Of a stretch of DNA of 49,980 nt, positions 44,249 through 49,980 are shown piece by piece (the first letter of the stretch is position 1; every line of letters begins with the position of its first letter). Source of the stretch: Chthoniobacter flavus (lineage in GTDB: Bacteria; Verrucomicrobiota; Verrucomicrobiia; Chthoniobacterales; Terrimicrobiaceae). Location of the stretch: the NCBI GenBank assembly GCA_945860745.1, contig CAMASH010000018.1:1-49980 (forward strand). The letters are read 5' to 3'. The position numbers and the translations under genes were made by a program. The notes beneath the pieces were generated by a model, which ran no database searches, was not told the DNA's origin, and saw only the letters and a list, made by a program, of their open reading frames with translations.

Positions 44249-45010
44249 ATGCCGAAACGCGGTCGGGCCAACAAAAAGAAGAAGCGGCTCGACGTCGCCG
44301 CCGCGGGTGTCCTGCCCGCCCATGTGCCCAAACGTTGGGTCAAGTTTCTCGTCGGTCTGTTTCTCCTTCCCCCGGCCTGGGTGCTGACCCAGACGTTTTT
44401 CACCGCCTTTGCCCGCACCACGCTGCGCGATCAGTTTTGGATCACGGAGGAGTTTTGGTTTTTCAGCCTCGGTGTCGCACTCTGGCTGGTCACGTTTTTC
44501 GGACTCCCCCGCCCGCTGTGGCTCTATGTCTTCGGTCACGAACTGACCCACGCGGTCTGGGTCATGATCATGGGCGGACGCGTCCATCGCTTCGAAGTCA
44601 CCCGCAACGGGGGACACATTCTGGCCGACCGGACCAACACCTGGATTGCCCTCGCGCCGTACTTTTTTCCCATCTACAGCGTCCTGGCCATCGGCCTTTA
44701 CGGCCTGTGCGCGCTCTTCGTCGATGTCACACCCTACCGGCAACTCCTCTATTCCGTCATCGGCGTGACGTGGGCGTTCCATTTGACCTTCACCTGCTGG
44801 ATGGTGGCCAAGGGCCAGCCCGACCTTTATTACGGCGGAACGTTTTTTTCCCTCACAGTCATTTATATTTTGAATCTCACGCTGCTGGCCGCATTGCTCA
44901 TTCTGGCGTCCCCGAAAATCACCTGGGCCGGATTCGGCCACGAACTGCTGCAAAACACGATGGATGTCACCGCCCAGGTCACGCTGGGGCTCAATCGGCT
45001 TCTGCGGTGA
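44249..45010 (+). CDS. Membrane protein with an HExxH metal motif
   Basis: 253 residues with a basic start and about six hydrophobic segments. VFGHELTHAVWVMIMGG places His97-Glu98-x-x-His101 at the cytosolic or membrane face of the second or third segment, as in M50-type site-2 proteases and related membrane metallopeptidases; GGHILADRTNTWIALAPYFFP (about 124-144) follows. A third metal ligand (NPDG-type motif) is not obvious, so proteolytic activity is inference. It ends with 4 bases overlapping the next gene (GTGA). It could be a regulated intramembrane protease or an uncharacterised relative. Confidence 0.72.
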   Translation: MPKRGRANKKKKRLDVAAAGVLPAHVPKRWVKFLVGLFLLPPAWVLTQTFFTAFARTTLRDQFWITEEFWFFSLGVALWLVTFFGLPRPLWLYVFGHELTHAVWVMIMGGRVHRFEVTRNGGHILADRTNTWIALAPYFFPIYSVLAIGLYGLCALFVDVTPYRQLLYSVIGVTWAFHLTFTCWMVAKGQPDLYYGGTFFSLTVIYILNLTLLAALLILASPKITWAGFGHELLQNTMDVTAQVTLGLNRLLR

Positions 45011-45978
45011 GCCCGGCGGAAGACAAGCGGCAGTTCCTCCGCGATCTGCAGAATCAACTCGGCGGGAGCATCCCGTTCGAACGCTGGATGCGGGAGGCGC
45101 TGTATCATCCGCAATTCGGCTATTACACCGCCGGCATCCGGGCCATCGGGCGGCGCGGGGATTTCACCACCTGGCCCGTCTTGCACGATAGCCTGGCCCG
45201 CGCCATTGCCCGCTGGGCGTTGGACCACAAACCCGCGGGCCGCTGGCACCTCATCGAGATCGGCGCTGGCACGGGCGAGCTGGCCGCCGCCGTGCTTCGT
45301 GCGGTCGGCTGGTGGAACCGGCCGCGCTATCACATTGTGGAAATTTCCCCACCCCTGCGGGCCGAACAACAAAAGCGCCTTGGCCGCAAGGTTCAATGGC
45401 ACGACTCCGTCGCCGAAGCCCTGGCGGCCTGCCATGGCGAAGCGGTCCTTTTTTCCAATGAGTTGGTGGATGCCTTCCCCTGCCGCATCTTTCGCAAGAA
45501 AGACGCCGCCTGGCGCGAATTGGCCCTGCGTATGGATGACGGCCGCATCGTGGAAACGTGGCGGGAAACCCCTCGGCCCGAGTCCACCGCGTTTGCGCAT
45601 GAGTGGCCGGAGGGCCAGCGGGTCGAAGTGCCGGAAAGCTTCCATCGCTGGCTGCAGGAATGGCTGCCCGCGTGGAAATGCGGCGCCATGCTCACCATCG
45701 ACTACGGTGACAGCTGCCCGGCGCTTTATCATCGGCGTCCGCACGGAACCTTGCGCGCCTACGCCCATCATCAAAGGCTGGAGGGCGCGGAGGCCTATGC
45801 AGGATTCGGACTGCGCGATCTCACGGTGGATGTGAATTTCTCCGACCTGCAAAACTGGATCGGTTTGGCTTCCGAGGTTTCCACCCTGACGGAATTCCTC
45901 GCCCGCCAGCGGGTGCCGGGCCATCCGTCCCTCGCCGGAGCGGGCGACGCCTTTAAGGTTCTGACCCAGACACGCTGA
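45007..45978 (+). CDS. MidA/NDUFAF7-like SAM-dependent methyltransferase
   Basis: 323 residues from GTG 45007, which overlaps the upstream stop. The DUF185 family includes mitochondrial NDUFAF7, which methylates an arginine of complex I. The N-terminal part MREALYHPQFGYYTAG and RRGDFTTWP (about 27-60) is diagnostic; LIEIGAGTGELAAAVL is SAM motif I (about 82-97), and LFSNELVDAFPCRIF (about 148-162) is the family motif. Bacterial substrates are unknown. The frame is open far upstream but only through the antisense/other frame of the preceding gene. Confidence 0.88.
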   Translation: MSPAEDKRQFLRDLQNQLGGSIPFERWMREALYHPQFGYYTAGIRAIGRRGDFTTWPVLHDSLARAIARWALDHKPAGRWHLIEIGAGTGELAAAVLRAVGWWNRPRYHIVEISPPLRAEQQKRLGRKVQWHDSVAEALAACHGEAVLFSNELVDAFPCRIFRKKDAAWRELALRMDDGRIVETWRETPRPESTAFAHEWPEGQRVEVPESFHRWLQEWLPAWKCGAMLTIDYGDSCPALYHRRPHGTLRAYAHHQRLEGAEAYAGFGLRDLTVDVNFSDLQNWIGLASEVSTLTEFLARQRVPGHPSLAGAGDAFKVLTQTR

Positions 45979-46055
45979 TCGTTCGTCCACCCCGCGTCGG
46001 ACCGGGGCGTCTCCCTTGCCATGGGCTCGACAAAACGTTTGTATTGGCCCGCCCC

Positions 46056-47912
46056 ATGGCCGCCGGAAATCCCAGCACAATCCCCCAACGCATCCGCTAC
46101 GCCGTCGGTCCCTATCTCGAGCTCGCGGGTTATCTCAAACCCTACCGCTCCGCCTTTCTTTTCGGGACCCTCTGCGGCATCGGTTTCGGCGCGGTCAGTG
46201 GCGCAATTCCCTTCATCATCAATCTCGTGGGCAAGGTCGTTTTCTCCAGTGGAAACGAGGCCAACCTGGCGGGCCAATTGGAAAACCTGGGCGCCCTGGC
46301 CGAGCCGGCCCAGAACCTCGCCGTCAACGTTTTTCACCTCGACCAGGTGTCCAAACCGTTTCTGGTCGGCTTCGCCTGCCTGCTGATTCCGGCCGTGATG
46401 ATGGTGCGCAGCGCGCTCGATTTTCTAAACAACTACTGCAGCGAATGGACCAGTCAGAAGGTGCTGATCGACGTCCGGGCCAAATTGATGGAACGCATCA
46501 CCGCCCAATCGCTCGACTTTTTCAATCAGGAGCGGGCCGGCAATATGCTCCAGCGCATCATCTTTGAGACGCGCGAGGCGCAAAGCGTCCTCACCATCAT
46601 CAACACGCAGTTGATCACCCAGCCCGCCACCATGATCTCGGGCCTCATCGTTCTTTTCAACCTCGACTGGAGGTTCACTCTGGGGGCTCTGATTCTGCTG
46701 CCCTGCTGCATCGTACCAGCCCTCTACCTCGGCAAGAAAATCCGCCAGGCCTCCCACGACCAACAGGGCGAAGGCCGGGACATGATGGTGATCCTCCACG
46801 AAATGATCGCGGGCATCAAAGTCATCAAGTCCTTCTCCCGCACCAAACACGAAGTCGCCCGTTTCAACGCCTCCAGCCAGGCCCAGTTCAAGCAAATGAT
46901 GCGGGCCCGGGTCCTGATGGAAACCACCGCCCCGCTGGTGGAAAGCCTGGCCGCCGTCGGTGTCGCCCTGGGGCTGTACTACGTCTATTCCGTGGGGATG
47001 AGCGGGGCCACTTTCCTCTCCCTCTGCATCGGCGTGTTTCTCATTTATCAGCCGGTCAAGACCCTCAGCAAAACCCACCTCATCCTCGCCCGCAGTCATG
47101 TGGTCGTGGCCAGCGTCTTCGCGATGATGCGCCGGGAACCCACCGTCGCCGACGCGTCGGACGCCCGGCCCTTGCGCGATGGCCGCGGCGAGATCGCCTT
47201 CGAGAATGTCACGTTTTCCTACCGCAAGGGTGTTCCGGCCCTGGAAGATTTTACCTTCCGCTTTGAGCAGGGAAAATACTACGCCCTCGTCGGCGCGAGC
47301 GGAGCCGGCAAAAGCACCCTCCTCTCGCTCATCATGCGGTTCTACGATCCCGACACGGGCGCTGTCAGAATCGACGGTCAGGACCTCAAGAGCCTGACCC
47401 AGGATTCCCTTCGCCAACACATCGGCATCGTCACCCAGGACACCTTTCTTTTCCACGAATCCATCTACCAGAATATTGTTTACGGCCGGTTGGATGCCAC
47501 CCGCGAGGAAGTTGTCGAAGCCGCCCGGCAAGCCCACGCGGATGATTTCATTCTGGCCCAGCAGGACAGCTACGACACCGTGGTCGGCGACAAGGGTTGC
47601 ATGCTCTCCGGCGGGCAGCAACAACGGATCGCCATCGCCCGGGCCCTGTTGAAAAACGCTCCCGTTCTCCTGCTGGACGAGGCCACGTCGGCCCTCGATT
47701 CCGCCTCGGAAAAACACATCCAGGAAGCGCTCGAAGTGCTGGCCGCCGGCCGCACCGTCATCGCCATCGCCCACCGGCTTTCCACCATTTTGAAAGCCGA
47801 CCAGATCCTCGTGCTGGACCATGGACGCGTGCAGGAAATCGGAACCCATCGCGAACTGCTCGATCAGTCCGGGGCGTATCGCAGGCTCTATGACCTGCAA
47901 TTTGCCGCCTAA
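46056..47912 (+). CDS. MsbA-like lipid/polysaccharide ABC exporter
   Basis: 618 residues, type IV ABC exporter half-transporter with fused membrane and ATPase parts. The six-helix membrane domain covers about 30-370, with a cytosolic signature EWTSQKVLIDVRAKLMERI and the ESLAAVGVALGLYYVY helix. The ATPase has VGASGAGKSTLLSL (Walker A, about 414-427), MLSGGQQQRIAIARAL (signature, about 518-533) and VLLLDEATSALDS (Walker B, about 538-550), then AHRLSTI. MsbA flips lipid A-core at the inner membrane. ATG 46056 is preferred over TTG 46044. It is the expected companion of LpxA/LptF/KdsD. The exact cargo is not shown. Confidence 0.9.
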   Translation: MAAGNPSTIPQRIRYAVGPYLELAGYLKPYRSAFLFGTLCGIGFGAVSGAIPFIINLVGKVVFSSGNEANLAGQLENLGALAEPAQNLAVNVFHLDQVSKPFLVGFACLLIPAVMMVRSALDFLNNYCSEWTSQKVLIDVRAKLMERITAQSLDFFNQERAGNMLQRIIFETREAQSVLTIINTQLITQPATMISGLIVLFNLDWRFTLGALILLPCCIVPALYLGKKIRQASHDQQGEGRDMMVILHEMIAGIKVIKSFSRTKHEVARFNASSQAQFKQMMRARVLMETTAPLVESLAAVGVALGLYYVYSVGMSGATFLSLCIGVFLIYQPVKTLSKTHLILARSHVVVASVFAMMRREPTVADASDARPLRDGRGEIAFENVTFSYRKGVPALEDFTFRFEQGKYYALVGASGAGKSTLLSLIMRFYDPDTGAVRIDGQDLKSLTQDSLRQHIGIVTQDTFLFHESIYQNIVYGRLDATREEVVEAARQAHADDFILAQQDSYDTVVGDKGCMLSGGQQQRIAIARALLKNAPVLLLDEATSALDSASEKHIQEALEVLAAGRTVIAIAHRLSTILKADQILVLDHGRVQEIGTHRELLDQSGAYRRLYDLQFAA

Positions 47913-47991
47913 GCTAGAGACTTTTCCAGAGGCCGGATGCAGAAATCCCGTTGACGCCGCCCTTCCGGCCCGCGATAATCCGGTCTGTTAC

Positions 47992-48062
47992 GCGGGTATA
48001 GCTTAGTGGTAAAGTTCCTGCCTTCCAAGCAGGCCATGAGGGTTCGATTCCCTCTACCCGCT
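47992..48062 (+). tRNA. tRNA-Gly (anticodon TCC)
   Basis: The cloverleaf folds fully: acceptor GCGGGTA with TACCCGC, D-arm GCTT with AAGT around AGTGGTA, anticodon arm CCTGC-CTTCCAA-GCAGG with TCC, and T-arm GAGGG-TTCGATT-CCCTC. The discriminator base is T and no CCA is encoded. It is the only RNA gene seen. The 3' end is a common integration site and the downstream DNA is different in character. Confidence 0.97.
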
Positions 48063-48086
48063 GTTTTTCATCTTCGGCGAAAAACA
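48062..48086 (+). terminator. Possible terminator after tRNA-Gly
   Basis: TGTTTTTC and GAAAAACA form a perfect 8-bp stem around a 9-base loop, directly at the tRNA end. The stem is A/T-rich and no U-run follows on the plus strand, so termination would be weak; a bidirectional role is possible. Confidence 0.3.
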
Positions 48087-48095
48087 AAGCAAAGG

Positions 48096-48280
48096 GAACA
48101 GATGTCCGGATGCGGAACTTGCTGGAAATAGACGGAAGTGCTTAGGCACACCCAACTTCTGGAGGAAAGACAGCAAGGACGCCACCGAGAATAAACACGT
48201 GTCCAGATGCGGGGTTTTTACGAACAGATGTCCACTCGTGCCGATGATGTCCGGAGATGTCCGAGGAAAATCACCGGACG
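48096..48280. repeat. Cluster of GATGTCC-type short repeats
   Basis: GAACAGATGTCC occurs exactly at 48096-48107 and 48222-48233. GATGTCCG is repeated at 48246 and 48256, and the inverse CCGGAC motif follows near 48274. No gene I can support lies in 48063-48379, so these repeats are the main content of that 317-base stretch. They might be binding sites or an origin-like element, but the array is irregular. Confidence 0.35.
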
Positions 48281-48379
48281 TTCGGACGGGCGGACGTGGA
48301 AAAATTTCGACAACGGACCGCGTGGCGCGCAGACTCGCCTCAGAGGATCAACGGCGATGGAGACGCAAACCAATGATAG

Positions 48380-48595
48380 TTGAGTTGGATCGATGCCCAG
48401 GAGGCCGCCAGCCTGTGGCTGGGTGAGCAACACCTCGGACGGATTCTCGACGGCCAAGAGATCGATCTCAGCGAGAAGGATTTTCCTTTCACCGGCGAGT
48501 TCCGGGACATGGTCTTGGAAGCGGTCCGCCGGAAGTTGGTGAAACGTGGAGCCAGAGTGATCACCTTGCCACCAACTGGCGGAGACCTCACATAA
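48380..48595 (+). pseudogene. Fragment of an unidentified gene
   Basis: An open frame of 71 codons begins right after a TAG at 48377-48379 and has only a TTG as possible start. It encodes a helical, charged sequence (WIDAQEAASLWLGEQHLGRIL, FPFTGEFRDMVLEAVRRKLV) that looks protein-like, and the frame just upstream on the same strand (ending at 48426) reads SEDQRRWRRKPMIVEL, which would join it by a frameshift near 48376. No family is recognised. It may be a broken cargo gene of an inserted element. Confidence 0.3.
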
Positions 48596-48693
48596 ACCTT
48601 GCCACGACTCGGACTGCAATTCGCCGATCTCGTCGCTCGGCCCATTGGTCTGCACTTTTTGTGGCCAGCCCACTTCAAACGCGCCTACGAGGA

Positions 48694-49059
48694 TCAGGGG
48701 TTAAGGAGGAGGTACTGGCCGGTGAGGGCCTCGACGGGCGGGAGGGAATTGGTGTCCACGTAGCGGGAGATGCCTTCGAGGAGCCAGCGTTTGCGGTTGG
48801 CGCTGGCGAAGTGTTCTTTCTCAACGCGGGAGAGGCATTTCTGGCGTTCTTCTGGGGTGCTGCGGGTGAGGTGTTTGACGCCCCGACCGGAGAAGATGGT
48901 GCAGCGGGAGAGTGGGCCAGGGATGGGTCCGGTGGCGCGCAGATCGCGGTCGTCGGTGAGTTGGAAGCGCGCGACCAGGTCAGCCTGGAGAAACCAACCG
49001 TCGTCGCCCGGCTGGTGGATGAGGTGATGCTCAATCTGGGCTGCGAGTTCGTCGGTCAC
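48694..49059 (-). CDS. Unknown protein, possibly phage/element-borne
   Basis: 121 residues, soluble, no membrane segment. The part GWFLQADLVARFQLTDDRDLRA (about 20-41) followed by SGRGVKHL has the look of a winged-helix fold, with LTDDRDLRA as a helix-turn-helix-like step, and the last third is charged and helical (STPEERQKCLSRVEKEHF). Start ATG overlaps the preceding gene's stop. Together with the two genes upstream it forms a compact minus-strand unit downstream of the tRNA. DNA binding is a guess; I do not recognise a family. Confidence 0.55.
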   Translation of the reverse strand: MTDELAAQIEHHLIHQPGDDGWFLQADLVARFQLTDDRDLRATGPIPGPLSRCTIFSGRGVKHLTRSTPEERQKCLSRVEKEHFASANRKRWLLEGISRYVDTNSLPPVEALTGQYLLLNP

Positions 49060-49268
49060 AACGTGAGGGATTCGCGTGCGCAGTCTTCGAGGAGTTTTAC
49101 GTCGAGGGTCTCTAGGGCCTTGGCAATGGTAGGGCAGAGGGGGCCTTCAATGGCGTATTCTCGGGGCCAACGCATGCGGGCGCGGTAGCAAACCTCGACA
49201 CCCGGCGCTCGGATAAGGGTCAGGATTGCGCCCAGGGCGAGGCCGGATTCAATGAAGGATGTTTTCAT
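49056..49268 (-). CDS. Small protein of unknown function
   Basis: 70 residues from ATG 49268. A hydrophobic start (FIESGLALGAILTLIRAPG) and a polar C-terminus (ETLDVKLLEDCARESLTL). The frame is open far upstream but in a different composition (Thr/Pro-rich), which is a shadow of the next gene. It overlaps its neighbour by 4 bp and follows the upstream one by 1 base, so the three are cotranscribed. Confidence 0.5.
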   Translation of the reverse strand: MKTSFIESGLALGAILTLIRAPGVEVCYRARMRWPREYAIEGPLCPTIAKALETLDVKLLEDCARESLTL

Positions 49269-49269
49269 C

Positions 49270-49836
49270 TTAAAACGGGTAGAGGTGGGGATCGATAGAC
49301 GGCGACGGCGCGACAGCCCGACCTTTGCGGACGGAGGCACGCATGCGGATGAGGCGGTGGTGGGAGGCTTTGCGGTCGAGGGGGTCGTCGAGGGGATTTC
49401 CGGCGGCGGTTTGGCGGCCACGATAGAATAGGGAACGGCGGCCTGATAGGGCCTGCCAATGGTCGGACTGCTTGCTTTTATTGAAGGCAACGTAGTCGGC
49501 TTTGCAATTATCCCAGGCCATGCTGCGGTTGATATTGTTGGGGTCGGCGAGGTGTCGGAGGTAGGTGAAGAGGGCGGTGGTCTCGTCGTGGTTGAGGGGC
49601 ATTTCCTCGCATTTGTCGGGCCGGCCGATGGCTGCCCAGCAGGCGGATCGGTTGTCACGGCGGCAGAATTCGTCTTTAGGGTTCCATCCTTGGGCCTCGC
49701 AGGCGGCGGGCCAGAGTTCGACCTGGTATTGAACCCGAACTCCGAAGTTGGAGATAAAATTCCGGGTTAAAAGCCTCCTTCCGTGACCGCTACACAGGAA
49801 GAGGGATCCAACTTCGGCGAAGTTGGAATAACCCAT
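49270..49836 (-). CDS. Cys-containing protein of unknown function
   Basis: 188 residues as drawn from ATG 49836, but the start is uncertain. The convincing coding begins near VQYQVELWPAACEAQGWNPK (about 35-54); several Cys follow (ACEAQ, EFCRRD, SACWAA, KCEEM, DNCKAD), then a helical part (NHDETTALFTYLRHL). Four or five Cys could bind zinc. The first 30 residues are translated from a dyad (49807-49827) that lies over an overlapping upstream frame, and an AGGAGG near 49780 ends inside that frame. So the true start may be further in, at a non-ATG codon. No family recognised. Confidence 0.5.
   Translation of the reverse strand: MGYSNFAEVGSLFLCSGHGRRLLTRNFISNFGVRVQYQVELWPAACEAQGWNPKDEFCRRDNRSACWAAIGRPDKCEEMPLNHDETTALFTYLRHLADPNNINRSMAWDNCKADYVAFNKSKQSDHWQALSGRRSLFYRGRQTAAGNPLDDPLDRKASHHRLIRMRASVRKGRAVAPSPSIDPHLYPF
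49740..49827. promoter_or_regulatory. Possible operator: repeated GAAGTTGGA dyads
   Basis: TCCAACTTC-GGC-GAAGTTGGA at 49807-49827 is a perfect 9-bp inverted repeat with a 3-base loop. GAAGTTGGA recurs at 49744-49752, flanked by CTCC and GGAG. Two related sites about 75 bases apart upstream of a small-gene unit are what a repressor target would look like. They may equally be a chance repeat or a structured RNA. Confidence 0.35.
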
Positions 49837-49980
49837 CGCAATATGGCTTCTATGAGCGGGTTATGCTTTTCGAATCCGCCCCAGGCATCGGAAAGGTGGA
49901 GCACTGGCTTGCGAGCAGCCCGCCCGAGGATGGCTCCGCCGAGAAAGACGGCCATGCGCAGCGTGGCAGGCTGCCGGTAT
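49767..49980 (-). CDS. 3' end of an unidentified gene cut by the window edge
   Basis: The frame is open from the window end to TAA at 49767. It reads YRQPATLRMAVFLGGAILGR, then HLSDAWGGFEKHNPLIEAIL, giving at least 70 codons. ATG 49955 could be a start, but the frame continues beyond the edge. It overlaps the next gene by 70 bases in another frame, and AGGAGG lies at its end just before the stop, as in translationally coupled genes. No family recognised. Confidence 0.4.
   Translation of the reverse strand, partial: YRQPATLRMAVFLGGAILGRAARKPVLHLSDAWGGFEKHNPLIEAILRWVIPTSPKLDPSSCVAVTEGGF

Noticed and set aside
48218-48673. Minus-strand frame of 151 codons after the tRNA
   Set aside because: Antisense to the more protein-like plus-strand fragment at 48380-48595 and low in protein character.
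47992-49980. Duplicate of the tRNA-Gly 3' end as an attachment site
   Set aside because: I looked for a second copy of the T-arm and acceptor sequence and found none in the window; it may lie beyond the edge.
1-49980. CRISPR array, transposase gene or rRNA operon
   Set aside because: No regularly spaced repeats, no transposase domain and no rRNA sequence were seen.

Overview
The window is GC-rich bacterial chromosome. It looks like a member of the PVC superphylum, most likely a verrucomicrobium. The evidence is indirect: a Gram-negative envelope gene set (TamA/TamB, LpxA, LpxL-type acyltransferase, LptF/G permease, MsbA-type exporter, KdsD), a pseudopilin with the NHLFADGHA tail typical of PVC pseudopilins, a lipid A acyltransferase fused to half of a family 9 glycosyltransferase, and an EF-P whose loop tip is Asn. 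No ribosomal RNA or marker gene fixes the taxonomy, so this is inference.

Layout. 1-510: a REP-like motif and a gene remnant. 592-9045: a tight plus-strand run of tamB, tamA, an anchored small protein, a pseudopilin and a two-gene ABC transporter. 9311-32345, mostly plus strand: an envelope glycolipid and polysaccharide locus. It opens with an ArnT-like GT39 and a GT92-like transferase, then a fully reducing type I PKS (KS-AT-DH-ER-KR-ACP), an LpxL/half-GT9 fusion, LpxA, an opposing stand-alone acyltransferase of the 2-oxo-acid dehydrogenase E2 fold, and an LptF/G permease. A second GT39 and a series of large glycosyltransferases follow, including a methyltransferase-GT2-GT4 fusion. 32332-41929 continues the theme on mixed strands: a GT2-GT4 fusion, phosphopentomutase, GDP-L-fucose synthase, a membrane-anchored GH9 cellulase, a sulfotransferase, a beta-carbonic anhydrase and another GT4. 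41926-47912: an HxlR regulator, then kdsD, efp, a HELTH-motif membrane protein, a MidA-like methyltransferase and an MsbA-like exporter. 47992-48062 is tRNA-Gly(TCC). Beyond it, 48063-49980 changes character to short unknown minus-strand genes, dyads and repeats, which looks like an element inserted beside the tRNA.

How the genes may work together. The central unit (11868-22241) couples a PKS that has no release domain to lipid A-type acyltransferases and an LPS-export permease, surrounded by glycosyltransferases. The simplest reading is that the PKS makes a long saturated or branched acyl chain that is placed on an outer-membrane glycolipid or LPS, which is then glycosylated, fucosylated and possibly sulfated. 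This assignment is inference from context and is the most interesting feature of the window. Three decayed gene remnants (193-510, an APC permease at 34560-34960, a DinB-like C-terminus at 42295-42495) show local gene loss. No CRISPR array, transposase or rRNA was seen.
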